A stretch of DNA of 34,776 nt from Oppiella nova (GCA_905397405.1 CAJPVJ010000170.1:1-34776); one strand, 5' to 3'. Positions 18,762 through 28,562 are shown, counted from the stretch's first letter. A program made the numbers and translations. Notes: a model not told the origin generated them from the sequence alone.

Positions 18762-18790
18762 AAAACAGTCCGTAAGGGCTGTTTTTTTTC
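18762..18790 (+). terminator. Terminator after amtB
   Basis: ACAGTCC pairs with GGGCTGT (one G-T pair) around GTAA, followed by eight T. Confidence 0.88.
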
Positions 18791-18871
18791 CATATCTTGC
18801 GAAAGGCTCAACAAAATCAGGTTTTTTTGCTACACTAGATGAAATCATGAATTTTGTTCAATAAAACCACT

Positions 18872-19336
18872 ATGCATTGTCCATTTTGCAACGCTGCAGA
18901 TAGTAAAGTAATCGACTCTCGTTTGGCCGCTGAAGGTAGCCAGATTCGTCGACGTCGTGAATGTATCAGTTGTGGCGAACGTTTTACGACATTTGAGAGT
19001 TATGAAGTGGTCATGCCACGCGTGACCAAGTCAGATGGTAAAAATGAACCGTTTGACGAAGCAAAATTACGACGCTCTTTAATGCACGCCTTACAAAAAA
19101 GACCCGTGACTCAAGAACAGATTGAAACCGTCATTAGTGATATTCAATTGCAAATTCGCCGCCTCGGTGAACGTGATGTACGTTCACGCACCATTGGTGA
19201 AATTGTCATGAAATCTTTGTTTGCATTGGATCATGTGGCTTATGTACGTTTTGCGTCGGTGTATCAAGATTTCCAAGATATTGATGCTTTTCGTCATCAA
19301 ATTGAACAAATGCAAGATCGTGGGCAAGACCACTAA
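18872..19336 (+). CDS. nrdR: NrdR, repressor of ribonucleotide reductase genes
   Basis: 154 residues. An N-terminal zinc ribbon, with cysteines 3, 6, 31 and 34 (MHCPFC...CISCGERF), binds NrdR boxes. An ATP-cone (about 49-139), with the KRSL-like KLRRSL and [10 protein letters not shown] segments, senses dATP/ATP. ATG 18872 is chosen over the upstream in-frame codon at 18854 because NrdR proteins begin MxCPFC. It heads the riboflavin cluster, the usual nrdR-ribD order in gammaproteobacteria. Confidence 0.96.
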   Translation: MHCPFCNAADSKVIDSRLAAEGSQIRRRRECISCGERFTTFESYEVVMPRVTKSDGKNEPFDEAKLRRSLMHALQKRPVTQEQIETVISDIQLQIRRLGERDVRSRTIGEIVMKSLFALDHVAYVRFASVYQDFQDIDAFRHQIEQMQDRGQDH

Positions 19337-19370
19337 TTTTATTTTTTGAACGTTATTGATTAGGAATTTT

Positions 19371-20483
19371 ATGTCTGAGTTTGATTCAAATTCTAAACCC
19401 GAAGATTATGTCAACATAGATCAGGTTTGGATGCAGAAAGCAATTGAGCTCGCGAAGCTTGGACAATATTCCACACGACCAAACCCGAACGTTGGTTGTG
19501 TCATTGTAAAAGATGGGCAATGGGTGGGAGAGGGTTTTCATCCTAGAGCTGGTCAACCTCACGCCGAAGTTTTTGCCATGCGTCAAGCAGGCGAGTCTGC
19601 CAAGGGCGCAACCGCGTATGTCACTTTGGAACCTTGTGCGCATTATGGCCGTACACCACCTTGTGCTAAAGGCTTGGTTGAAGCGGGTGTCAGCAAAGTT
19701 GTCGTTGCATGTGCTGATCCAAATCCTTTGGTGGCGGGAAAAGGCGTGGATATTTTACGCCAGGCAGGGATTGAGGTTGAAACAGGGGTTTGTGAGCAAC
19801 AAGCGGCCCAACTCAATCAAGGTTTTTTAAAAGCAATGGCAACGGGTGTGCCTTATGTGCGGTTAAAGGTTGCGTCAAGTTTAGATGGCCGTACGGCAAT
19901 GGCGTCTGGTGAGTCTAAATGGATCACTGGGGCTGAATCACGTCAAGATGTTCAGCATTGGCGGGCTATTTCAGGTGCAGTGATTACCGGGATCGATACC
20001 ATTTTGGCAGATGACCCTCAATTAAATGTGCGTTCATTGGGCGATATTGATATTGCAACGATTGTCCAGCCTAAACGGGTGATTTTAGACCGACAAGGGC
20101 GTTTGCCACTCAATGCTCAAATTCTTAGCGCGCCTGAAACAGTGATGGTCATGGGACCATTTCGTCAAGAACTTGCCAAGCTGGGCGTGGTACAATTAGA
20201 AGTTCAATCTTTAAAAGATTTGCTTGCGACTTTAAAAGATTTCCAAATTTATGATGTGTTGGTTGAGGCAGGTGCGACATTATCTACTGCATTTTTGCAG
20301 GAAAAACTGGTGGATGAATTAATCAGTTATGTTGCGCCAACCTTTTTAGGACAATCAGCACGTGCCATGTTCAATGCCGAATTTGAAACGATGGCACAAC
20401 AATTACGTTTTAAGTTACAAGATGTTCATCAGTTTGGTGATGACATTCGCTTAAGACTTATCCCTTCACAAGAGTCAGTATGA
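19371..20483 (+). CDS. ribD: Bifunctional riboflavin biosynthesis deaminase/reductase RibD
   Basis: 370 residues. The N-terminal cytidine-deaminase-like domain (about 18-160) has the zinc site HAE (64-66) and LEPCAHYGRTPPC (C89, C98). The C-terminal reductase domain (about 165-365) starts RLKVASSLDGRTA and contains VEAGATLSTAFL. It converts the pyrimidine product of GTP cyclohydrolase II by deamination and then NADPH-dependent side-chain reduction. ATG 19371 follows TTAGGA; the upstream TTG at 19356 lacks a ribosome site. Its stop overlaps the methyltransferase start by ATGA. Confidence 0.96.
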   Translation: MSEFDSNSKPEDYVNIDQVWMQKAIELAKLGQYSTRPNPNVGCVIVKDGQWVGEGFHPRAGQPHAEVFAMRQAGESAKGATAYVTLEPCAHYGRTPPCAKGLVEAGVSKVVVACADPNPLVAGKGVDILRQAGIEVETGVCEQQAAQLNQGFLKAMATGVPYVRLKVASSLDGRTAMASGESKWITGAESRQDVQHWRAISGAVITGIDTILADDPQLNVRSLGDIDIATIVQPKRVILDRQGRLPLNAQILSAPETVMVMGPFRQELAKLGVVQLEVQSLKDLLATLKDFQIYDVLVEAGATLSTAFLQEKLVDELISYVAPTFLGQSARAMFNAEFETMAQQLRFKLQDVHQFGDDIRLRLIPSQESV

Positions 20484-21784
20484 ATCCAGAGTCAACATCA
20501 TCGGTTTACCATAAACGTCGTCATGCTGCGCGTACAACAGATGAATATCTTTTTCATCAGTTGGTTCCCTATCTGGGAAACAAACGTCGTTTGTTGCATC
20601 TGATTCTTGAGGCGCTTGAAATCACAGGTACTTTGAATCCTAAGGGTAAACGCGCCCCGATTTTTGCCGATTTTTTTGCAGGCAGTGGGGTGGTTTCACG
20701 TTTAGCACGTCAAAATGGCTATCGGGTGATTGCCAATGATTGGGAACCGTATAGCCATGCATTAAATCATGCCATTTTGGCATGCACAGATGCACCTGCA
20801 TTTAAAGAATTGGGTGGGTATCAAAAAGCCATCGATTATTTAAACCGTTTACCTGAAGTGAAAGGATGGGTTACGCATAACCTTTGTCCGCGGAATGATG
20901 AAATTTATGACCCCGCACGAGACCGTTTATTTTTTAAACGCCGTAATGGGATGCGTATAGATGCAATTCGTCAGCAAATTGCCACTTGGCAAGCACAGGG
21001 TGCAATTGACGATGTAGAAATGAGTGCCTTATTGGCACCTTTGCTCTATTCAGCAAGTTTTGTCAGTAATACCAGCGGTGTATTTAAAAGCTTCCATCAT
21101 GGTTGGGGCGGTAAGACCCAAACTGCGTTGGAACGGATTGAGTCGTTATTGTGGCTTACACCGAGTCGCTTTAGTGAAGTCGGGCAAAATAAGCAGAAAA
21201 CACCGATGGCAGAAGTGTGGTGTGTAGATGCACAGCACTTGGCAAATCAAATGAGTGGTTTTGAAGTCGATGTGGCTTATCTAGATCCACCGTATAACCA
21301 ACATGCCTATAGTAGTAATTATCATGTACTCAACTCGCTAACACTGTGGGATCAAGTTGATTTACCGACACCAGATACCAAAGGTTTTAAAAGTGGGATT
21401 GACCGTGCATGGCGTAAAGAACGCCCAAGTCCTTATAATTCTTCTAAGCATGCACAAGAAGCTTATGAGAATTTGTTGGAAACTATTAATGCGCGTTATA
21501 TTCTCACCAGTTACTCAACCGATGGAAATATTGAGGCCAAAGACTTATTGGCGGCCAATCTGAAACGTGGCAAAGTCACCTTATTGACTCAGGATGTGCC
21601 TCGTTATCGTGTCAGTAAACAGCGTCAGTCTGAACGCGCACGTGTGCTTGAGTTTATTGTAATCACCGATACCCATGCTAAGTCTGGACCACCATTGCGT
21701 CAGCTGTTGGGTCAACTCTATCATTTTGCAGAATTGGGTGGTGTGGATACCTCAGGTGTAAGTACGCAACTGGCCTTATGGTAA
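20480..21784 (+). CDS. DNA adenine methyltransferase, D12/Dam class
   Basis: 434 residues. PYLGNKRRLL (30-39) is the D12-class N-terminal motif, DFFAGSG (64-70) the SAM-binding motif I, and DPPYN (269-273) the N6-adenine catalytic motif IV. An insert of roughly 100 residues (about 110-230) separates them. It is longer than Dam (~280 aa), so extra sequence sits in the target-recognition region. It overlaps ribD by 4 bases and lies 91 bases before riboflavin synthase. No restriction endonuclease is beside it, so it is an orphan. Recognition sequence unknown. RNA or protein as substrate cannot be excluded, but the motif set favours DNA adenine. Confidence 0.85.
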   Translation: MNPESTSSVYHKRRHAARTTDEYLFHQLVPYLGNKRRLLHLILEALEITGTLNPKGKRAPIFADFFAGSGVVSRLARQNGYRVIANDWEPYSHALNHAILACTDAPAFKELGGYQKAIDYLNRLPEVKGWVTHNLCPRNDEIYDPARDRLFFKRRNGMRIDAIRQQIATWQAQGAIDDVEMSALLAPLLYSASFVSNTSGVFKSFHHGWGGKTQTALERIESLLWLTPSRFSEVGQNKQKTPMAEVWCVDAQHLANQMSGFEVDVAYLDPPYNQHAYSSNYHVLNSLTLWDQVDLPTPDTKGFKSGIDRAWRKERPSPYNSSKHAQEAYENLLETINARYILTSYSTDGNIEAKDLLAANLKRGKVTLLTQDVPRYRVSKQRQSERARVLEFIVITDTHAKSGPPLRQLLGQLYHFAELGGVDTSGVSTQLALW

Positions 21785-21875
21785 GAATGCACCTTTGCCT
21801 TTAAAATATGGGCAAATGCAAAATAAACACGATTGAACTTCATCAGTTCCTCTCACTGCAGCAGTAGGTAGAATT

Positions 21876-22535
21876 ATGTTCACAGGTATCATTGAAAGTT
21901 TGGGTAAAGTCGAAAGTTTACAAAATGTAGGCGGTGATGTGCGCTTACGTATTCAGACAGACTTGGATATGTCTGATGTACATTTGGGCGACTCTATTGC
22001 AACCAATGGGATTTGTTTAACTGTGATCGACTGGGGTGAAAACTGGTACGCTGCTGATGTGTCCCGTGAAAGCTTAAATCGTTCGACTTTAGCAAGTTGG
22101 AAAGCGGGGCAGGCGGTCAATGTAGAAAAAGCAATGTTGCCAACAACACGCTTCGGTGGACATATCGTCAGTGGACATGTCGATGCTGTGGGTGAAATCA
22201 CCGTAGTGCGTTCAGATGCTCGCTCACTGTATTTCGAAGTCACTGCACCTGTTGAAATTGCTAAATATTTGGCTGAAAAAGGTTCTGTGACTGTAGATGG
22301 AATTAGCCTCACCATCAATCATTTACGTGGAAATATCTTAAGTTTAAATTTAATTCCACATACTGCTGAACGGACCAATATTGGAACGTGGAAAGTGGGC
22401 TCTCAAGTGAATTTAGAAGTCGATGTATTGGCACGTTATATAGAAAGATTGTTACTTGGTGATAAAGCTGCTGAGCCAAAAGCAGAGTCTAAACTCAGTA
22501 TGGAATTTCTGGCAGCCAATGGTTTTTTAAAATAA
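21876..22535 (+). CDS. ribE: Riboflavin synthase alpha chain
   Basis: 219 residues built of two lumazine-binding barrels. The first opens MFTGIIESLGKV with SGHVDAVGEI near 94-103; the second contains KYLAEKGSVTVDGISLTI. It dismutates two 6,7-dimethyl-8-ribityllumazine molecules to riboflavin. The gene is named ribE or ribC depending on the organism. It lies downstream of ribD and the methyltransferase on the same strand, with no terminator between. The lumazine synthase gene is not in the window, and no FMN riboswitch is seen upstream. Confidence 0.96.
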   Translation: MFTGIIESLGKVESLQNVGGDVRLRIQTDLDMSDVHLGDSIATNGICLTVIDWGENWYAADVSRESLNRSTLASWKAGQAVNVEKAMLPTTRFGGHIVSGHVDAVGEITVVRSDARSLYFEVTAPVEIAKYLAEKGSVTVDGISLTINHLRGNILSLNLIPHTAERTNIGTWKVGSQVNLEVDVLARYIERLLLGDKAAEPKAESKLSMEFLAANGFLK

Positions 22536-22555
22536 ATAAAAACCAAAACCGATTA

Positions 22556-22584
22556 AAAAAAGCCTAATTTATTTAGGCCTTTTA
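22556..22584 (+). terminator. Terminator after riboflavin synthase
   Basis: AAAAGCCTAA pairs with TTAGGCCTTTT, with one bulged base, followed by T-rich sequence. Confidence 0.75.
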
Positions 22585-22644
22585 ATATATACATGATTAA
22601 ATTAGGCTAATATATCGTGAATTCTTCTGTAAGAGAGTTGAGTA

Positions 22645-23190
22645 TTGCTTGAATTTTTATTGCATTTAGAACAATTATTGCCCACTTTTTTAGAAAATTA
22701 CGGGCTGTGGATTTATGCCATTTTGTTTCTAATCATTTTTGCAGAAACTGGCTCAGTCTTTATGTTTTTTCTCCCAGGTGATAGTTTATTGATCGCTGTT
22801 GGTGCTTTATGTTCTACCGCTGAATCTGTGCATTTGCACTATATGGGTGTGTTGCTGATTATTGCTTCAATTTTGGGGTATATGGTGAACTATTATACGG
22901 GACGTGCGCTGGGTTTTAAGTTTTTCCACGCGCATTCACGTTGGTTTAAGCCTGAATATATTAAAAAGACCAACCATTATTTTGAAAAGCATGGCGGGAA
23001 AACCATTCTGGTTGCCCGTTTTGTGCCTTTTGTTCGTTCTTTTGCTCCTTTTGCAGCGGGTGCAGGGCATATGAAAATGCCTGTATTCATGTTGTATAAC
23101 ATTTTAGGCGGATGGATTTGGATTGCGCTGTTACTTGGTGCGGGTTATGGCGCGGGTAATTTATTATCCTTACTGCTCGATTCATTTTAA
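22645..23190 (+). CDS. DedA family membrane protein
   Basis: 181 residues with hydrophobic re-entrant and transmembrane helices. Family motifs are FAETGSVFMFFLPGDSLL (about 33-50) and the conserved RFVPFVRSFAPFAAGAGHMKM (124-144). DedA proteins are undecaprenyl-phosphate/phospholipid flippase-like transporters that affect envelope homeostasis and drug tolerance. Translation starts at TTG 22645 after AAGAGAG, and no ATG fits the family N-terminus better. Single gene followed by a strong terminator. Confidence 0.9.
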   Translation: MLEFLLHLEQLLPTFLENYGLWIYAILFLIIFAETGSVFMFFLPGDSLLIAVGALCSTAESVHLHYMGVLLIIASILGYMVNYYTGRALGFKFFHAHSRWFKPEYIKKTNHYFEKHGGKTILVARFVPFVRSFAPFAAGAGHMKMPVFMLYNILGGWIWIALLLGAGYGAGNLLSLLLDSF

Positions 23191-23222
23191 TCAGATTCAA
23201 ACTGTCGTAAACTGCCCCTATG

Positions 23223-23260
23223 AATAAGCCGAATGCTGATCTTCAACATTCGGCTTATTT
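23223..23260 (+). terminator. Terminator after dedA
   Basis: AATAAGCCGAATG pairs perfectly (13 bp) with CATTCGGCTTATT over CTGATCTTCAA. Confidence 0.9.
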
Positions 23261-23442
23261 ACATGGTTTATTCTTATTTGGCTTGTCGCATCAGTTTTCT
23301 TAAAACCATAGATCAACATAAAATCCGCTTCATCCTATAGTCAACCTATCAAAAAACTCAGGCACAAGAATATAATTTCTATTAATTAATATTTTAAATT
23401 AAATCAATTATATAGAAAAATAAATTGTTTGATTATAAAAAG

Positions 23443-23605
23443 CTTGCAATGCCACACCTTACATTCAAAGTTTAAATACCACTGCGTAGGCGATGCCTCA
23501 CTTTTCAGAGATGAAAAGTGACAAAAATCTTCTGTTGGGCGAGGGGTACGTCCTGTACCCCCGCCCAACGGCGACATCCCTGTCGCCCCACGGTAGGATC
23601 ACCAT
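23443..23605. repeat. Structured dispersed intergenic repeat, copy 2
   Basis: About 163 bp matching 3702-3867. Hairpins: CACTTTTC (23499-23506) with GAAAAGTG (23513-23520), and GTTGGGCG (23534-23541) with CGCCCAAC (23562-23569) enclosing GGGGTAC/GTACCCC. A third pairs GGCGACA (23570-23576) with TGTCGCC (23581-23587). Relative to copy 1, the main stem has a compensated T-A to C-G change (C23540-G23563 versus T3800-A3823). Confidence 0.85.
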
Positions 23606-23999
23606 CTATGATTCAAAAATACAAAAATGAATTGATAACCAACAGTTTCTAAACGTTCATACAAAATATAATCTTCATTTATGATTAATGACTTGATGTA
23701 AATTAATTGTGTGAATAATGAGGTGGTTTAACTATAGTCTTCAATATCAATATGGCTCATTCAACATGATCATTTTTTGATTGATGGAAGAAATATCATC
23801 TCAAACATCAATAAAATTATTGAGAATAGAATAAAACCATGAGTGGTTTTATTTAAAAAATCAGCGGTATTGCTCAAAATAATCTGCTGTTATTTTTACG
23901 CACTGACACAAAAAAATATCCAGAAAGTGCAAACAGAAAAAGCTTTCAAATCGCCAAAGTGCTAACATTTTGCAAGTTTTAAAATCTTAATGCTGGTGA

Positions 24000-25352
<1,353 letters not shown>

Positions 25353-25375
25353 AAAGAATCATAAGGAAATAAAGT

Positions 25376-26572
25376 ATGGCTGGGTTAGCTCAGACGACTA
25401 TAAGTAAGATTCACCAAGTGTATGATCGCTGGATGCCAAAATTGCCAGCAGAGATTACACCGCGTAATGTACTGATATTTTGCGTCATTTCATTGTTGTG
25501 TATTGGTACGGTGATGGTGGCTTCGGCTTCAATGCCTTATGCAGAGCGGATGCATGAAAACGAATTTCACTATGTGATTCGTCATGCAATTTCGATCGTG
25601 GTGGCTTTTGTTGCAGCCGCAATTACCTATCGAGTTTCACTCAACCTTTGGTTTAAAAATACCTTTCCATTGTGGTTGATCACCATTGCTTTATTACTCG
25701 CCGTCTTGGTGGTGGGTACGGAGGTCAATGGTTCAACACGTTGGATTCGTGTAGGTGGATTTACCTTGCAGGCAACCGAAGTCGCCAAGGTGATGATGGC
25801 CATATTTACCGCAGACTATGTGGTTCGTCGTGCTGAAGAAGTCCGTAATAATATTAAGGGCTTGGTGCGTCTAGGTGTGGTGATGTTGCTGACGGTCGGA
25901 CTGATTATTGCAGAGCCTGACTTAGGGGCGACAGTGGTGATAGCTGTTTCGATGCTGGGCGTGTTCTTCTTGGCTGGCGCACCCATGATCCAGTTCGGCT
26001 TTGCATTCGGTGCGATTCTGGTGGCATTTGTATCCTTAATCGTGTTTGAACCATATCGTTATGAACGCTTAATGTCATTCTCAAACCCTTGGGCTGATCC
26101 TTTGGGTTCAGGTTATCAATTGTCGAATGCCTTGATGGCCTTTGGTCGTGGTGAATGGTTTGGGGTGGGCTTAGGACATAGTATTCAAAAAATGTCTTAT
26201 CTGCCTGAAGCACATACTGACTTTATGTTGGCAATTTTAGGTGAAGAATTCGGTTTCTTTGGTATTTCGACCGTTTTGCTACTCTCGTTTGTGATGTTGA
26301 TTTGCTGTATTCGCATCGGTCAGCGTGCGCTCAATCATCAATATTTGCGCGCAGGATATTTGGCTTACGGGATCAGTATTATTTTCTTATTACAGATCTT
26401 GGTGAATGCTGGTATGAATATGGGCATGTTGCCGACCAAGGGGCTAACGCTTCCATTTATTAGTTATGGTGGTTCATCTTTAATTATGTGTGCGGTGATG
26501 ATCAGTTTAATTCTCAAAATTGATGCAACCACCAAGGATGCCAATCCAGCGCGAGAAGAGTCTAGTTTTTAA
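25376..26572 (+). CDS. ftsW: Peptidoglycan glycosyltransferase FtsW (SEDS family)
   Basis: 398 residues with about ten transmembrane helices. SEDS motifs are NGSTRWIRVGGFTLQATEVAK (about 120-140), AEPDLGATVVI, LPEAHTDFMLAILGEEFGF and GLTLPFISYGGSSL (near 356-369). It polymerises septal lipid II with FtsI. FtsW rather than RodA or MrdB is favoured by its position after murD and the long polar N-terminus. Stop is followed by a hairpin terminator that is duplicated 7.6 kb downstream. Confidence 0.95.
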   Translation: MAGLAQTTISKIHQVYDRWMPKLPAEITPRNVLIFCVISLLCIGTVMVASASMPYAERMHENEFHYVIRHAISIVVAFVAAAITYRVSLNLWFKNTFPLWLITIALLLAVLVVGTEVNGSTRWIRVGGFTLQATEVAKVMMAIFTADYVVRRAEEVRNNIKGLVRLGVVMLLTVGLIIAEPDLGATVVIAVSMLGVFFLAGAPMIQFGFAFGAILVAFVSLIVFEPYRYERLMSFSNPWADPLGSGYQLSNALMAFGRGEWFGVGLGHSIQKMSYLPEAHTDFMLAILGEEFGFFGISTVLLLSFVMLICCIRIGQRALNHQYLRAGYLAYGISIIFLLQILVNAGMNMGMLPTKGLTLPFISYGGSSLIMCAVMISLILKIDATTKDANPAREESSF

Positions 26573-26595
26573 TTTTTTATTGAACTTAAATAGAC

Positions 26596-26632
26596 AAGCC
26601 ATTTGATCACAAATGGCTTTTTTATGGGTAAT
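26596..26632 (+). terminator. ftsW terminator, left copy of the island-flanking repeat
   Basis: AAGCCATTTG pairs perfectly with CAAATGGCTT over ATCA and is followed by six T in all. The hairpin plus the following ATGGGTAAT recurs at 34203-34240. Confidence 0.92.
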
Positions 26633-26869
26633 CTCAATATACTACTCAAATTAATATAACTTTGGTATAAATATTTTAAAGGACTTGTGGAACGATAATG
26701 ATTAAAAGGGGGATATGGCAAGATCAGCAGCAACACAAAATATTATTAATCAGTTTGATCTTATAGCTTAGAGTAAAAAGTTTACTACACTGTAAAAAGT
26801 ACGAAGGAACTCTTCATGTTAACTTCGCAGATGAAAGAAATGGCTAAATGCTGAATTCAAAGTACAAGT

Positions 26870-26937
26870 AATTATTTTTGTGTGAACTCAAATAAAAAAT
26901 ATATTAATAATATAGGAAATAATTAAAATGTCAGATT
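26870..26937 (+). repeat. 68-bp direct repeat at the immunity-toxin junction, copy A
   Basis: Matches 28309-28376 at all but two positions. It spans the last immunity codons, the AT-rich spacer, the ribosome site and the first toxin codons. Confidence 0.85.
26872..26895 (+). pseudogene. 3' remnant of an Imm11-like immunity gene
   Basis: The last codons (LFLCELK then TAA) are the same seven residues that end the intact gene at 27633-28334. The bases before 26870 no longer match, so the body has been lost. It is followed after 32 bases by a toxin-like start, the same layout as the intact unit. Confidence 0.6.
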
Positions 26938-27029
26938 ATTTCCAAGTGCATCATATTTCACCTGTCGAGCTTTTTAATTATAAGTTTAAAGATGAGATAA
27001 ACAAAATTTTATTAAATACTAATCCTTAA
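26928..27029 (+). pseudogene. Toxin 5' stub, first copy (33 codons)
   Basis: An AGGAAA ribosome site and ATG open a frame with the same beginning as the full toxin (MSD, then FQVHHISPVELFN), including the paired histidines of the AHH-like motif, then stop at 33 codons. Reads as a truncated toxin gene of a variant type, or a decayed unit. Confidence 0.6.
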
Positions 27030-27245
27030 TAACCAAACAAATTTGAATAGTTTGAATGATTTAATTAAAGCAGATACATTTTTAATTTAATGAATTTTTG
27101 GGAAGCAAAGAGTGAGTCTCATTACTAAAATTTTGGATATAAATTCACTCTAAAACACCAAAAATGGCTAAATAAAAACTGCAAGTATGATTACTAATTA
27201 ATTATATTGCGGTAATTTTTATGTATTTGAGGGCTTTTGAGACAG

Positions 27246-27382
27246 CCTCTTTTCATTAGCGGGCGTCACACGACACATCCTATGTCATTTTCAATAACCT
27301 AAATTCAAAAGCTTAGCAATCCTTACTACGCATAATGATATGAGGATGTGACACAACCAATGACATTCTATGAGAAAAGAGG
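27246..27382. repeat. Imperfect inverted repeat, possible MITE remnant
   Basis: CCTCTTTTC (from 27246) faces GAAAAGAGG (ending 27382). Inside, CACATCCT on the left faces AGGATGTG on the right. Arms are about 42 bases with gaps. No transposase or clear target duplication is seen. Confidence 0.4.
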
Positions 27383-27531
27383 AACAACTGATGTCATTTT
27401 CCTATTTTCAATAAAAACAATAAATTAATTTTTTGTTAATAAAATTTAAAACTATTTTTTAATTTTAATTTACAATGTGTTTGTATGCAATTAAGATAAA
27501 ATATTACTGAAACTGAAAGGCTGTTTTTTAT

Positions 27532-27549
27532 ACGACAATTTTTTGTCGT
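27532..27549 (+). promoter_or_regulatory. Small perfect hairpin upstream of immunity gene 1
   Basis: ACGACAA pairs with TTGTCGT over TTTT, 84 bases before the start of the gene. It could be an operator or a leader hairpin. Confidence 0.3.
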
Positions 27550-27632
27550 TGGACTAGTGTTTTTACCTTATAAAAAATATTCTTAATGCTAAGCTTTTAA
27601 AGCTAACATTACTAAAACTTAAAGAGGAAAAT

Positions 27633-28334
27633 ATGTCTAATAATGTATGGACAACTACGATTATGTTTGATGAAAATTATCGAGTATTTGGTTTATCCTT
27701 TCCTGATAGTTTTAATTATGCTGAGTTTTATAAACTTAAAGAAAACTCAGCAGAAGAAAAAGAACGAAGATTGCAACTACTTGATGCTCGAATAGAAGTG
27801 ACTAAGCGATATCATCAAGCTGAAAAAATATTACCCGAAAATGCTCCTACTATTTTATATGCACATGGTTTTAGTAAAGCAGTTAAATTACCCAGTTTTT
27901 TTCGTACCCAAGAAGGCTTTGTTATCCTCACTGAGGAGTGTGCTCATGTGCTTAAACAATTTCGTTTAGGGGAAAGTGTACTTTATCCATTGTCTTTTTT
28001 TGATATTCAGCTCAATGAGCTAGTGAACGATCAAACATATTATTTTTTCAATATTGCTGAGTTGAGAAGCTATTTACGCTCAGAATACTGTACAGAAGAA
28101 ATGACAAAATATAGAAATACTCGACATAAAGGTTATCAACTTTTTGAATTATATCATGCGGACTATACAGATCACGCCATTGCAATTAATAAGGAAGCTG
28201 TTACATGTGATATTGATTTGTGGCGAGATCCAGAACTGGATAATTCAATTTTTATATCTGATGAACTTAAAAAAGCGTTAGATGATGAACAATTGAGTGA
28301 TGCTTGGCAATTATTTTTATGTGAACTTAAATAA
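27633..28334 (+). CDS. Imm11/DUF1629-like immunity protein, copy 1
   Basis: 233-residue soluble protein with a GAGG ribosome site. It is paralogous to the product of 28563. Both begin M-N-VWTTT, share GLSFP..FNY near residues 18-27, PTILY, LPSFFRT/FPSFCRT, LKQFRLGE/LKKFRLGE and YP-SFFD. Both end with DLWxDP...SIFISDELKKALD. The ending resembles the Imm11 (DUF1629) immunity family, which is known next to AHH-type nuclease toxins. It is followed by a toxin start that stops after 21 codons (28367), so its own cognate toxin is lost. Immunity function is inferred from family likeness and position. Confidence 0.65.
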   Translation: MSNNVWTTTIMFDENYRVFGLSFPDSFNYAEFYKLKENSAEEKERRLQLLDARIEVTKRYHQAEKILPENAPTILYAHGFSKAVKLPSFFRTQEGFVILTEECAHVLKQFRLGESVLYPLSFFDIQLNELVNDQTYYFFNIAELRSYLRSEYCTEEMTKYRNTRHKGYQLFELYHADYTDHAIAINKEAVTCDIDLWRDPELDNSIFISDELKKALDDEQLSDAWQLFLCELK

Positions 28335-28376
28335 AAAATATATTAATAATATAGGAAATAATTAAAATGTCAGATT
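28309..28376 (+). repeat. 68-bp direct repeat at the immunity-toxin junction, copy B
   Basis: Counterpart of 26870-26937. Here the upstream immunity gene is intact. Confidence 0.85.
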
Positions 28377-28432
28377 CTTTTCAAATTCATCATATTTTAC
28401 CAATTGAGCTTTTTAACTCTAATTTTTTATGA
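28367..28432 (+). pseudogene. Toxin 5' stub, second copy (21 codons)
   Basis: Same ribosome site and opening as copy one. It encodes FQIHHILPIELFN, identical to the intact toxin at FQIHHILPIE, then TGA after 21 codons. A strong inverted repeat starts 3 bases after the stop. Confidence 0.65.
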
Positions 28433-28435
28433 TCA

Positions 28436-28485
28436 AGCAACTATTTTATGTTAATTAAGATTGAGTTAACATAAAAATAGTTGCT
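28436..28485. repeat. Near-perfect 19-bp inverted repeat after toxin stub 2
   Basis: AGCAACTATTTTATGTTAA (28436-28454) pairs with TTAACATAAAAATAGTTGCT (28466-28485), with one bulged base and an 11-base loop. No U-run follows on the plus strand, so it is not an ordinary terminator in that direction. Confidence 0.85.
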
Positions 28486-28562
28486 GGTATAAAGAAATAA
28501 GCATTCATAAGGTTCTGTTAAAATTGTGATTGTTAATAACACTTAAACTTAGAGAGAATACT

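Larger units (their letters stand above)
26573..27632. other. Accessory region with decayed toxin-immunity remnants
   Basis: About 1060 AT-rich bases without a full gene. In order it holds: the ftsW terminator (26596-26623), an 18-codon start with a strong AAGGGGG site (26715-26771), and an 11-codon start at 26816. Next are the immunity-gene 3' remnant and toxin stub (26872-27029), a possible further toxin remnant (27093-27125), an imperfect inverted repeat (27246-27382) and a small perfect hairpin (27532-27549) before the first immunity-like gene. Confidence 0.7.

Noticed and set aside
18872-22535. FMN riboswitch ahead of the riboflavin genes
   Set aside because: No RFN-element-like conserved blocks upstream of nrdR, ribD or riboflavin synthase; spacing between genes is too short.
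26573-27632. Insertion sequence at the left edge of the island
   Set aside because: No transposase-like frame or perfect terminal repeats with target duplication could be found.
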